Assembly (NCBI GenBank): GCA_019914995.1
Contig: CM034141.1
Coordinates: forward strand, 5,806,001-5,870,000
Direction: 5' to 3'
Source of the DNA: Acanthochlamys bracteata
Lineage: Eukaryota > Streptophyta > Magnoliopsida > Pandanales > Velloziaceae
DNA length: 64,000 nt
The notes below the pieces were generated by a model. That model was given only the letters and a program-made list of their open reading frames with translations, had not been told where the DNA came from and made no database searches. Position numbers and translations under genes: made by a program. Of this stretch, positions 1 through 12,786 are shown one piece after another (within the stretch, counting starts at the first letter, position 1; every line of letters starts with the position of its first letter).

Positions 1-60
1 AAATTAAACGAGAATTACTATATTAGAGAGTTTCATAACACATTAGCTTAAGCTTTTTAA

Positions 61-138
61 TTAAATTGAGCTTTATAGTGTATGGACCGAATCTTCAGAT
101 TAAATTGAGCTTTCAAGTGTATGAACCGAACTTTCAGA
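61..138. repeat. two-copy 39-bp tandem repeat
   Basis: Positions 61-99 and 100-138 are adjacent copies of a 39-base unit beginning TTAAATTGAGCTTT and ending TTCAGA, with a few mismatches. No function is evident. Confidence 0.8.
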
Positions 139-2257
139 TATCTTATCTTAATTAACTCTTTTAGCGTCGTATCTTTCTAACAAAAGCTACACACCTCTAA
201 CATTGTTGAAGTCTGTCAACAAGGAAATAACACCATTTGTCAATTGAAATTTAGTAAACTACAGACCTTCACGAAATGAAACAATGTAATACTTCACATA
301 AAGAAATATACATAATAAATAATGTGGAGTAATAATTAGAGATTTACGTTTCATTTCTTACCTGCCACTCACAAATAGTGCTAGCTTCTGTTGAACAAAG
401 CATGATTCAAGAAAGCAACCAATAAACCAAAGGTATGTACAGGAGATGAAAGTACTAATAGTTGAATTATAATACTTTAGCAAGTAATATTATGAATATG
501 CAAATGCCACTTTGAGATAACAATTAAAAGCCAGAACTACAACTAGAAGAGAAATAATCCCCACAGAAAATTGAGGAATAAGAAAGAATCTGCAAGTTCT
601 TGATATCCCTGATTTTTTAAGCATAACAACAGATGCAACAAGTAATAACGCATGTAGATACTGATATGAAAAGAAGCAGCGTTTTAGTCTTGGCTAGCTG
701 GGTTTGCACAAAACATTCCAGTAAATATCCCTCACATCTAAGCAAGTTGAAGTTTCTGAATATGTTCACGTTCAACATAAGCACAGATAAAAACAAACAA
801 CATTTAGTTTTAATTACAATGTAATCTCTTCTGAAAAAAGATTACAATCAAAATCTTAGAAATGCCAAAAAGATACTGGGAATCATCGATAAGAGCTTGA
901 TTGGTAAGGAAAAAAATAGCTTGCTAGAAGCAAGAGATAACAGGTTCCCCATGTGGTCTGCTTGGGATTTCAACATTCCAGATATCTTTTTCTTCCTTGA
1001 GATGCATGCTTGAATGTGGAATAGAAGAGTTCATAGAGTGAAAAAGAGGGTGCTCAGAAGCTTAGTTCCAAGAAATATAAATTTAAAATTGTTGACTCAT
1101 CAAGAAAAATACCCAACTTAATGCTTAGGGACCAACGAGCATTGGAAGCACCAGTACAACTTACCAAAAATGGAAACCATACAACTGTGCAAGAGCTAAG
1201 ATTATTTTTAACCTATTAAACTTTCTAAGTTTGACATCCTTGTTTCTCTTAATAAAACATAAGTTAAAATATCACCTCACAACCTAGAGGATGAGAACAA
1301 AGACTATGAGAAAAGTGATCCAAAATGAGTTTTCAGAAAGTGAAATATTGAAAAATAAGTTTGTGAAAGTAAATTTACGAAAATAAACACAAATTAGAAC
1401 TCACTTTTTCGACGGAAGAAAGTGTGTTAGAGATAAAGTAAAACACGCTCTATTATATTGGAAAACCAACAAAAATAGCATGAAAGAAAGCAGATCAAAG
1501 GAAGAAAGTTTCTGTATATGCTCATTTGATTGCAAGCATGTACAATTATAACTGACCATGGTGCAGTGGAACTGTTCTTCTGTATAATAAACTCTGTAAC
1601 AGCAAAAAACTTGTATGTGCAAAGGAGGCCCAATAGCTGTTCTAGAAACCCATCCACACAAAGTAGGACAAAGATCTGTAAGAACCATAAAATTCTGTAT
1701 GTAATATGGCTAGAACCAGGTGTAGGCCGTATATATGCATTGGATGGAAACTCAAGTAGAGCTACGCTCTTCAAATTAATCTAATAAAATGGTCTAATGC
1801 TATAAAATTCACATAAGCAGTAAACTTTGATATAAAATTGTTGAAAGATTTATTAGGCCTTATTCACTGGATAGGTTTAAGGAGGGGGAATCCTTGCAGT
1901 GAAAACTACATAAGAAGATTCCGAATAAACGCCAGAAAACTTCTGAAGACACTCCAAATTAGTTACTTCACATAGAATTGAGCAAAGAGATTACCTGGTT
2001 CCCATTGGTTACTTCAATTGCAAAATCTAGCAAATTAAAAAATTGAGAGCAATGCTTAAGGGTTCGACCTAAAACTGCGTAAAATCCATTGGAGAACCTG
2101 TCTTCTCTTAATATCTCACACACAAACTGGACTTCAACCACATGAAACAACAATGAATCAATCACTACATCAAAGCGAAAAAATTCCCTATACAATCGAA
2201 AAAAATCGTTCTATCAGAACGTGTTACCTGAAAATTTGTAGAGAAGCAGCATACGGC

Positions 2258-2265
2258 GCGGGAAA
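2258..2265 (-). promoter_or_regulatory. E2F-type site (TTTCCCGC on minus strand)
   Basis: The plus strand reads GCGGGAAA, the reverse complement of TTTCCCGC, which fits the plant E2F consensus TTTSSCGC. It sits in an unusually GC-rich patch (CGGCGCGGGAAAATCGCG). The site lies about 190 bases beyond the 5' end of the tRNA gene's far side and might serve the unassigned minus-strand transcript at the left edge. Motif match only. Confidence 0.4.
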
Positions 2266-2436
2266 ATCGCGAAACCCCACAAAACAAAGCAAAACATTCG
2301 AGAAAACAATCACAGTGCGCACTGGGTAAATTAAATCATGAAGTAGTACCGATTCTTAGTAGGCCTTTCAGTCCATTGTGAACCCAGTATAAACCGATAT
2401 CTGGGCCATCACTTAGGATGGTAAAAGCGGAAGCAT

Positions 2437-2443
2437 AAAAAAA
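2437..2443 (-). terminator. RNA polymerase III terminator of tRNA-Val
   Basis: Seven A on the plus strand give a run of seven T on the transcribed minus strand, starting 8 bases after the end of the tRNA. This is a normal Pol III stop. Confidence 0.85.
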
Positions 2444-2451
2444 TATAATAA

Positions 2452-2525
2452 TGGCGCCGCCCAGGTTCGAACTGGGGACCTTCAGTGTGTTAGACTGACG
2501 TGATAACCAACTACACCACGGCACC
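2452..2525 (-). tRNA. tRNA-Val (anticodon AAC)
   Basis: A 74-base cloverleaf reads on the minus strand from GGTGCCGTGGTGTAGTTGG to GGCGCCA. The 7-bp acceptor stem pairs fully, with one G-T wobble (positions 3:70). The D-loop box, the B-box GGTTCGAACCT and the anticodon loop CTAACAC are all present; the anticodon AAC is at 2489-2491. No intron and no encoded CCA, as expected for a nuclear plant tRNA. A Pol III T-run follows. The gene reads GUN valine codons. The acceptor stem differs slightly from the commonest plant tRNA-Val(AAC) I recall, but the body is identical in type. Confidence 0.96.
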
Positions 2526-2687
2526 ACGCTGTTGATTGATTCATAGAACTCTCTAAAATAGGTAAAACAATATGTGAACTAATAAACCAGTTATCGTTAC
2601 TCTTCGATCGGGATAGATCCGAGAGTGAGAGAGAAGAAGAAAAAGACTCCAACCGGAATCGGCGGTGGAGCTGTTGTCCGACTCCAG

Positions 2688-3957
2688 GTACCCTTCTTCT
2701 TATCTAAACCCAACTTTTAATACAAGTTATTTCAATTTGTTTATTAGTTTTCTTTTTTTTTTTAATCTGTTTTCGGGATTTTGTTCCAGCTGTGGTTAGG
2801 ATATCGATCAATGCTAATAATCGAAGAGTTTGAAGTGATGATAATTTAATGCTGGTTTGTCCCTGTGCCGATGCATTACTGGAAATTTTCTAATTCTAGT
2901 ATTAAGAAACGTTGCATATTAGATGTTCGATGAAATTCCTCCTAGTGATTTACATTTTATGTGTCAATTTCTTGTACTGTTTCAGTCTCATTGTGTGATT
3001 GCCTTCTGGAATTTCTCCGTTTGAATAAACATGTTCTACGAGAAACATTCTATTTTTTTCTTGGATAGGTTTGAGGACAGGTTCATACATAAGTGTTTGT
3101 GAATTGTATTCTTGTATTCTGGGTGTTCTTTTACCGTCCTGTGGTTAGCTTGATCTGAGGCTTGCATTTTGTCTACAATCTGAATCCTAAGGGCTGAATC
3201 CGAGCTCCTACTTGTGGAGGCCTTTAGCATCCTCAGAGTTGGTCCAGGCTCTAGTAATGTCTATATTGTAGCAACTGTTAACAAGCGTACGTTTTACGAA
3301 GCTAACGGGCATTCCCTGTTTCCATCTAAGCACAATGCTGGCATGCACCCTGCTTATTCGAATTTCCCATTCGGCCATCATCTTTGACAAAAGAAATCTT
3401 TAATTCTGGATGTTGCACCTACATATATCCTTGTAATTTAAGAGTTTGCGAGATCTGAGGTAGGACGTTTATAAAGGAGTTAATGATCATACTATCAAAA
3501 AAAATCTTTTAATTCTATGAACGAGTTTTATCGGGATGTTGCACCTACATAAATCTTTGTAATTTAAGAGTTTGCGAGATCTGAAGTACGACGTTTATAA
3601 AGGGCTTAATGATCATATTATTATCCAACTTTTATCATATATCTGATGTCTGTGCATCTGACAGTTCTAATATTGCTTATTGACTCCAAATTGGAGTCCA
3701 TTTAACTTTTCATCTTTTTGTTTGATAACTTTAGTTTGTCGATGAATTACCTACAGAATGATATCATAGAGCTGTTTTGATGTCTTTCTACTGGCTTGCT
3801 TAAATACTGGTTCATACAACGTGCCTCCGAGCAGGAAGAATATGGATTCCGATTGTTCAGTGCTGAACTACTCTTTTTCATTCAACCAATTCTTCTGCTT
3901 TGTTAAACTCCAATTTTGGATATTATTGCATAGTAATCAGCTTCTTTATTTCTATAG
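2688..3957 (+). other. intron in the 5' leader of the L6 gene
   Basis: A leader exon near 2590-2687 ends ACTCCAG|GTACCC and a pyrimidine-rich acceptor TTTCTATAG lies at 3957, 14 bases before the L6 start codon. An intron in the 5' leader is common in plant ribosomal protein genes. It contains an 88-bp direct duplication. The leader's 5' end is not determined. Confidence 0.6.
3408..3621. repeat. 88-bp direct duplication in the L6 leader intron
   Basis: Copy one (3408-3495) and copy two (3534-3621) both run from GGATGTTGCACCTACAT to TTAATGATCATA with about 8% mismatch and lie 38 bases apart. It looks like a local segmental duplication rather than a transposon, since no terminal inverted repeats are seen. 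Confidence 0.85.
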
Positions 3958-3971
3958 GTTACTTTATTAGG

Positions 3972-4289
3972 ATGGCTTTGGCAGAGGCCAAGTTCTTTCG
4001 ATTTCTCAAAATTGTTGGAGTTGGATTTAAAGCCAGAGCCGAAGCAGAAGGCAGAGAGCTTTTCTTGAAACTTGGTTACAGCCATGAGGTGCAGTTAACA
4101 GCTCCACCAGCAGTTCGTGTATTCTGTTTCAAGCCAAATATAGTTTGTTGCACTGGGATCGACAAGCAAAGGGTGCACCAATTTGCAGCTACTGTTCGAA
4201 GCTGTAAGCCTCCTGAAGTTTACAAGGGAAAGGGGATTATGTATATTGATGAAGTTGTCAAGAAAAAGCAGGGGAAGAAATCTAAATGA
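3972..4289 (+). CDS. mitochondrial-type ribosomal protein L6 (uL6 family)
   Basis: A single coding exon gives 105 residues. uL6 binds 23S-type rRNA near the GTPase centre of the large subunit. The protein closely resembles the short plant L6 proteins (about 102 residues in Arabidopsis, At2g18400 from memory) that serve the mitochondrial ribosome. Recognisable blocks are FLKIVGVGFKARAEAEGR, YSHEV, CTGIDKQRVHQFAATVR and the ending KPPEVYKGKGIMYIDE, which is the conserved C-terminal L6 signature, followed by a lysine-rich tail KKKQGKKSK. The start at 3972 is the first ATG after the leader-intron acceptor at 3957, and the preceding in-frame codons belong to the intron. Only the C-terminal half of bacterial L6 is present, which is normal for this plant class. 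No separate targeting peptide is obvious. Confidence 0.9.
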   Translation: MALAEAKFFRFLKIVGVGFKARAEAEGRELFLKLGYSHEVQLTAPPAVRVFCFKPNIVCCTGIDKQRVHQFAATVRSCKPPEVYKGKGIMYIDEVVKKKQGKKSK

Positions 4290-5733
4290 TGTTTGGGGTT
4301 CTGCATTTTTGTTTTGATACTTGATGAAAGGCTTGATGTTGTGCATCGTGGCTGGTCTATGACTATTCCAACATGAGAGATCTTGAATGATCACATACTG
4401 ACAATTGGTGTTGTGGCTTTTATTCCCTTATCTGGTCAGATTGAAAAGTTCTCTCTAGAATAAGTTTTCTGGTTTTGTGATTCAAGCACGGCAACCCTCT
4501 TCAAACATAGGGTACTTTTTGGAAATTTACATGTACGTTTTTTGTTGAAAACTTAGTCTCCCGCCCTCTTTTGTAGTGTTTGCAGACGTTCAGTTAAACA
4601 TTTTTCTTGTTTCAGCTAGATATCTGTTGATGTGCATAGTGTAGCCCCTCTATTAGCTTTATCAGTGATTTGAGTTCTTCCCAGTTTAACTGTGTTCTTG
4701 CATTGACATGTTGCTGTAGTCATCAGTCCTATGATTATCGCTTGAGAGCAAATACCATGGCCATAGTCTCTTAGTAAGTTAGTAGTATCTTGTGTACTTC
4801 TAAGAAGGGAGGCGTGGTGGAGGCGCCTGATTATCTCCACCAAAAGGTAGAGTATGCATATTTCTTGTGAACCTTTTTAGTAGGTTGACACTAAGCATAA
4901 GATCATTCAACGTATTTTAACAAATCAAATAAAAGTCCTGCTCTATTTTCATCACTAAATCTATAATAACAATCACAGGCGCAATAGCTGACCTCATGTT
5001 ATCCATGAATCAATAAGATCACAATCAATCAAAATAATCAAACCGCTCTCTTTCTTTGAAGACTCTTCTTTATTTCTAATAAAAAGGTAACCAAACTACA
5101 ATCAACAGCTGCCACAAACTACTAGCTTTTGACCAAAAATCAAAGGCCACCACTATATCTTCCCTCAAAAAATGTCAAACTCAAAAGGACAATTAACTAT
5201 TTTTTAATTTGAAAATAAGTATTGCACTGAAATAGTAAATTAGAAACTTGGATGCATTATCTGATATGAAATTTCGTCGATAGTTCGAGCCAGTGAGCGA
5301 TTCGTGGGCGGCCGTGACCAATTTCCACTCTAGCCGAGTCAAATCAAGTAGGAACCAAAGTAGTGTAACGGAAGGAAGGTTCAATAAACTGGTCCATTGC
5401 TTAAAAAAATCCAAGTGAAACAAATACAAAGCCAACTCATTTGTATTACGTGTTAAAATTTATCGACTTGGCTATAGACACTACCGGAAGCGTACCATGA
5501 TGTGGAGAAAAGTAACTCGTGATCTGGACATCCATGTCGATTGCAGCTAGTGATACATAGACATTGTTTAGTTTACATAAAAAACTTATGTAACAAACAT
5601 GTGGAAGTGGAACTATGTTTCATGCAACTTACAAAATAAAATATCGGTGCTCAAAATGCAATTTAAAAGGGTCTTTATGTAATTAATAAAAAGTTAGTGA
5701 CCTGAATTGTAAATTGCACCAAACCTCGTTGAC

Positions 5734-5741
5734 TATAAATA
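5734..5741 (+). promoter_or_regulatory. TATA box of the PFA-DSP gene, with W-box core beside it
   Basis: TATAAATA lies about 155 bases before the phosphatase start codon, a sensible distance for a TATA box plus leader. TTGAC, the WRKY-factor W-box core, directly precedes it (5728-5732). Motif evidence only. Confidence 0.6.
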
Positions 5742-5890
5742 GGCGACCCAAACTCTCCAGACTGTACCATTCCTTCATTTGATTCTTTACCGTTTCGGTT
5801 TTTTCCTTCCCAAGAGATTCAAAGAAAATTCAGAGAATATCCTCTACTTCGAAGAATATTCTCCACGAATATTCCTTGCTTGCGTCCGCC

Positions 5891-8359
<2,469 letters not shown>

Positions 8360-9610
8360 GATGAGCAGTTCACATCAACTACCAAAATAATCAATTCCTT
8401 TTATGTTGGAGAACTATCGGAATAGGATAGGTACATGGTAGGTTGATACCAACATTCATGGTTTGAGAGTTACTGAATAGGTTCATTTCTGTGATATCCT
8501 TGTACTCATTGTTTCATTTTGCAGCGGAGGTGGATGATGTCCAACTCTGCAATAGTTCAATAGGTCATTCACGTACGATGCCTTTGTTTGTTATTTATGG
8601 ATGATGAACTATACAAGATGTTTCCATGATACTTAAAGGTTTGCTAATAAACCTACTGTCAAGGATACTATTTTCCTCTCTTTTGTTTGCAGTTCTTGTT
8701 CATTGTTAGATCACAATTCATAACTATCATGCGAAGCCAGCATTTTCAGCGAGCAGCTATTGAGCGATTGGACTGTTTAAGGTCTACTCTTTTTTCCTCT
8801 GATAAGAATTTTAAATCCTTTGTGGAAGAGAACTGATGGGAAAAATCATGGAAGTGAGTTTATTATATAAATCTGAATCTGATCACTAAGGTTTAGAAGA
8901 CTCGTAGAAGCACAACAACCAAGGTAGTATTTTCTTAGTGTTCATTCTCTTGTCACAACAGAAGGGACAGCTCTTGCAAATACTTTAATCTCGAAATCTG
9001 GTAAAAGACTGGAAGCTATTCTAGTGCCAATATGCACCAAAATTGTTTTGCCATTTTCTTAGTCCAACAAACAAGCCAGCCAAGCTTGACCGAAGTTGGT
9101 GCATAACTTAATCTACAACCAACCGATTCGAACCGGTTAAAGTTTGACTTTGACTCGATCGATCTGTTAATCTGATAATGTCTAATTAGCTGCTAACGAA
9201 TTGTAAGCCTCACATTTTTTAAGGATCTTAAAGTTCATTTTCTTTTTCCACGCTGGGTTTCTTAATGTAGTACTTTCATCGCCATGAATTTCCATCTGTA
9301 TCACCTCTCATATAACAATCACATGACCGGTACATTAATGCATCTTAGATATTTCGGATTTCAGCCCCGCAAATAAATTGTTTCACAATTTCATTCAAAA
9401 GGGAAGCTACAACCTCCATCAACTAATTTAATGAGCTCAATTTGCAAGATAAACGCGTGGTCTCTTCTCTTGCACACTTGCTCGAACTGTGGAAACCATT
9501 GTCGATTTCTTCGCTTTCTCGCGCCAGTTTTATTTATTTATTTATTTATTTCTTCTTCACTCTTTCCCGCAAAAACTAACCAAACCCTTTCCCTTTCCTT
9601 ACTAAGTAGT
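8360..9610. other. 3' flank of the phosphatase and promoter/leader of the ARM gene
   Basis: No coding exon is recognised. The first part is probably 3' untranslated sequence. The last 180 bases before 9611 read in frame with the downstream ARM protein from an ATG at 9431, discussed with that gene. Confidence 0.5.
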
Positions 9611-11452
9611 ATGACTCATTTTTCTGCTTCTCCTACACCGCCGCCGTTACCGGACTCCATGATCACTAGTGGAGAGACGCTTTACCAAATAATCAACATT
9701 CTTCTTCCATCTCTAATCACCGCCGCGCTCTCAACGAAATCTCTAACCTCACGGTGGCGATCTCTCCACACCACACTCTTATCTCTTCTCTCCACTTCAA
9801 TCGAATTCGAATCTCTCTCCTCTTCTCTTCAATCTCACCACCCTCTTCTTTTCCCTTTACTCCAACAACTCCACTCTACTTTAGTTTCGCTTCGTTCGAT
9901 TTCAATTCGTTGTCTTTCTCCTGACCCTCCGCCGGACCGACTCCGGCTTCAGTCAGATCTCGATTCTGCTTCTTCTTCTTTATCTGTTATTCTTAAAAAC
10001 TTGAATATTCTTCTCCGCTCTGGTCTTCTCAATCAGTCTAATAGTAATCTTAGTAATGAGAACTGTTGTAGTGATCCGAGTAATGCGATAGTGTTAGCTG
10101 TGCCGGGACCGGGAGCTTCGAGAGCGGAGGTTGCTTTGTTCGTGAGAGACGCTTCTGCTAGGCTACAAATAGGTGGAGCGGAATTGAAGCGCGCGGCGAT
10201 CCAGTCTTTGCTCGATTTGGTTTCTTCTGATCCCGTGAAGATGTCGGCAGTTGTTGTTGGAGAGATTGAGATTGTTCCGGCGCTAGTGCGGGCGATCTTG
10301 TGTGATGGAGAAAATCAAATCCGTGATCTTGCTGCGCGCGCAGTCGCTGCGATTGCTTCGGGTTCTGATACCGGTCGTCGGGCAGTGTTTGATGAAGGAG
10401 CTTTAGGGCCATTGCTGAGATTGCTTGAAAACGGGCCTATTTCAGCGAGAGAACACGCCGCCAAAGCTCTGGAATCGATCACTGCTGATCCCACCAACGC
10501 TTGGGCGGTTTCTGCTTATGGCGGTGTTGCTGTTCTAATTGATGCTTGCAGAAATGGTTCTCCTGCAGTTATCAGAAATCTAGCATCCGGTGCTTTGAGA
10601 AACATTGTTTCAGGATCTGAAGACGCAAGGATAACCCTGACCGAAGGAGCAGTTCCAGTGTTTGTTGATATGTTGGCGTCTTCCAATGTTACTACTGCAC
10701 AAAGGAATGCTGCATTTTGCCTCTGGATTCTTGCAACCAGTTCTGGCGATGAGATCAAATCTTCAATTATTAGTGAAGGTGGGCTGCAGAAGTTGGTGAT
10801 GTCTTTGAGAGATGAATCAGACCTGGAGCTGGTGGAATATGCATTAAAAGCAATCCGAGCGATTTCAGAATTAGGAACTGCAGCAAGGACTTTATCAGTT
10901 TCTATGGATTTCTTTAGGAAGCTGTCTGAGTTGATTGAGCAGGGCAAGAGTAGTTCAATGCAAATGGAAGCAGCGATGGTGGCTGCTGATCTGGCAGTTT
11001 CGGAGGAAAGCCGAAAGGCAATGGGTGGATGCATGGCGGCATTGGTGAGAATGCTAGAGATCTCAAAGCCTGCTGGTTTACAAGAAGCTGCAGCAAGTGC
11101 TCTAGCAATTGCTCTAACGGTAAAGGTTAATAGGAAAGAGCTTGTGAGGGATGACAAGAGCATTGCAAGGCTTGTCAGAATGTTGGATCCTACTCGAGAG
11201 GAAGTTGGGAATAAGTCATGTCCGGTTTCGGTGGTATTGGCTCTCTCCATCTCTGGGGGAGCTAGGCGGAGGCTTATGGAGGCTGGGGCATGCAAGCATT
11301 TGCAGAGCCTCGCTGAGGCACAGGTTCCTGGTGCGAAGAAAGCATTACAGCGGTTAGCCAGTGGGAGGCTGAAGAATTTATTCTCCATGGGGTGGGGTGA
11401 AGCCACAAAGGCTTCTGTACCACAAAAATTGACCACGATAGATCCCTGGTAA
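9611..11452 (+). CDS. armadillo-repeat protein (VAC8-like class)
   Basis: An intronless frame gives 613 residues from the ATG at 9611 (MTHFSASPTPPPLP). The N-terminal 170 residues are helical, Ser/Leu-rich and lack repeats. From about residue 200 to 560 there is a run of 42-residue ARM repeats, seen in phrases such as IVPALVRAILCDG, AVFDEGALGPLLRLLENG, YGGVAVLIDACRNGS and LTEGAVPVFVDMLAS, alternating with A-A-x-A-L-x-x-I helices. No U-box or F-box is visible, so this is not a PUB-type ligase. Such proteins are binding scaffolds; the partner is unknown. It resembles Arabidopsis ARM-superfamily proteins like At2g05810 (from memory). An upstream in-frame ATG at 9431 would add 60 residues including a hydrophobic run, but that stretch contains a TATTTATT repeat and looks like leader sequence, so I prefer 9611. 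Confidence 0.85.
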   Translation: MTHFSASPTPPPLPDSMITSGETLYQIINILLPSLITAALSTKSLTSRWRSLHTTLLSLLSTSIEFESLSSSLQSHHPLLFPLLQQLHSTLVSLRSISIRCLSPDPPPDRLRLQSDLDSASSSLSVILKNLNILLRSGLLNQSNSNLSNENCCSDPSNAIVLAVPGPGASRAEVALFVRDASARLQIGGAELKRAAIQSLLDLVSSDPVKMSAVVVGEIEIVPALVRAILCDGENQIRDLAARAVAAIASGSDTGRRAVFDEGALGPLLRLLENGPISAREHAAKALESITADPTNAWAVSAYGGVAVLIDACRNGSPAVIRNLASGALRNIVSGSEDARITLTEGAVPVFVDMLASSNVTTAQRNAAFCLWILATSSGDEIKSSIISEGGLQKLVMSLRDESDLELVEYALKAIRAISELGTAARTLSVSMDFFRKLSELIEQGKSSSMQMEAAMVAADLAVSEESRKAMGGCMAALVRMLEISKPAGLQEAAASALAIALTVKVNRKELVRDDKSIARLVRMLDPTREEVGNKSCPVSVVLALSISGGARRRLMEAGACKHLQSLAEAQVPGAKKALQRLASGRLKNLFSMGWGEATKASVPQKLTTIDPW

Positions 11453-12340
11453 TTTCTTACAGAATGTTATATTATCGTTGAAAGGGAGCTATTGATTTTG
11501 AAGTTTGAATTGTTTCCTTGCTGGTAGAGGAAGACCTGTTGCTCATTTTTGTCAGATAATTAGGAAATGCGAAATGCTTCACAAATCTAGACTTCTTTGT
11601 TGGTCTGGTCTTCTAGCTTTGTTTTGTTGAAGCTATTATCGTGCAATTTTTCGCCTATGTAGTCGATCTATTGATTAGTATTGTTGCTATTATTGTTGAA
11701 GCTATTATTGTTGCCGGTAGAGGAAGACCTGTTGCGCATTTTTGTCGGATAATTAGGAAATGTTTCACAAATCTGGACTTCTTTGTTGGGTATGGTCTTC
11801 TAGCTTTGTTTTGTTGAAGCTATTATTGTTGCATATTTTTAGCATATGAATTAAATTCCAGTTGAGTCAATCTATATATTGCATTATTTTCAGGTTATTC
11901 TGATGATAACTCTGATCAACTCAAGTCAAACATTCAAAGAATCGTCTGTACATACTCATGCATGATGGACTTCAGTTACTTTTCATCATAAAATTGCATT
12001 AGTTCTGCTATTCCATTTTGTTTTTGCCCTTTTTTTATATTATATTTTTAAAGTGGATGGCTAAATTTTGTAACTGTCTTCTCCCATTCAGGTGATACTG
12101 TGCAATCTGGATTCTTAGAATCTTCTGTTACTATCATAAACCCTGTTCGTTGAATTTCTTTGTTAAATCTATTTGTAATTACTTTAGTGAATTGTAGAGT
12201 GGCAGAAGTTTAGCATTCAGTTGTCTAATTTACATCGTCATGAATTTCTCAAGGTTTATCCTCTCTTTGCAACAACTGTAATGGTGTAATCAGTTAAAGG
12301 AGCAACTGAAGTCTGACTTTGATTATACACTTGTGTTTTC
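11453..12340. other. 3' flank of the ARM gene
   Basis: No coding exon is seen. It holds the 130-bp direct repeat listed separately; the remainder is AT-rich and probably 3' untranslated or intergenic. Confidence 0.5.
11520..11838. repeat. about 130-bp direct duplication after the ARM gene
   Basis: Copies at about 11520-11650 and 11713-11838 share GGTAGAGGAAGACCTGTTG, the phrase TTTTGTC(A/G)GATAATTAGGAAATG, and TCTAGCTTTGTTTTGTTGAA. The duplication is imperfect, with indels. No terminal inverted repeats are seen, so it is probably a local duplication. Confidence 0.8.
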
Positions 12341-12355
12341 TTTGCAGGTCTTTTA

Positions 12356-12786
12356 ATGCCCGGCAAAGCAGAAGCTAAGACAGAGGTTTATTTCAGGCGT
12401 GGTGTGTGGAGCAGCCTTTGATAATGTATACCCTAAGGAGGAACTGCTTCTTCTTTTATAAGCATCTCTGCACGTTAAAAGAAGAGTTCTTTTCTTTCCA
12501 GCTGTGGATCACATACCAGAGGCTGTACTGTTGTATAGTTTGTAGTGATTTTGACACAAAGGAAAAATGGATGCAGTTTTTTACATGAGTATCCTAAAAC
12601 CTCTCTATTTATTTAATTGTTATTGTTGGACTTTTAACTTGTTAAGCAAATTCAATGCTTTGATTTGTTTTTCATCCTTGCACCTTTCTGTAGAAAAGAG
12701 TGAATGTGAGAGAGTTTGGTTCAAATCACCCTAAGCACATTATAAAAGCTCAGGGAATGCAGCAAGCCAGGAGGGCTGCTGCCTAA
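12356..12786 (+). CDS. possible tiny two-exon gene of unknown function (46 residues)
   Basis: A tentative model joins 12356-12403 to 12694-12786. The first part begins MPGKAEAKTEVYFRRG just after an acceptor-like TTTGCAG (12347). The second follows a good acceptor (CCTTTCTGTAG, 12693) and reads KRVNVREFGSNHPKHIIKAQ... to ARRAAA and a stop. The donor at 12404 (GGT|GTGTGG) keeps the frame but is weak. The second segment has protein-like composition (basic, balanced) unlike the surrounding AT-rich DNA. I do not recognise the family. It could instead be a spliced 3' part of the ARM transcript, or chance. Confidence 0.3.

Larger units (their letters stand above)
1..2436. other. left edge, no assignable gene
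   Basis: No protein family is recognisable here. On the minus strand, about 2000-2195 reads open and ends at a good donor (CAG|GTAATC, about 1996), and another GT donor follows TTTTCAG near 2227. The stretch between those two is only about 40 bases, too short for a usual plant intron. A minus-strand transcript, coding or not, starting near 2300 is therefore possible but unproven. The rest (1-1960) is AT-rich with no convincing exon. Confidence 0.4.

Noticed and set aside
1427-1774. 115-codon minus-strand frame at the left edge
   Set aside because: Hydrophobic Phe/Leu/Cys-rich translation typical of AT-rich noncoding DNA; no family signature or splice support.
2336-2527. minus-strand 63-codon open frame
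   Set aside because: It is the usual chance translation of a tRNA gene (MVPWCSWLSRQSNTLKVPSS); the DNA is tRNA-Val.
10516-11436. 306-codon minus-strand open frame inside the ARM gene
   Set aside because: It is the antisense shadow of the GC-rich ARM coding sequence; no family resemblance and biased Ser/Leu composition.
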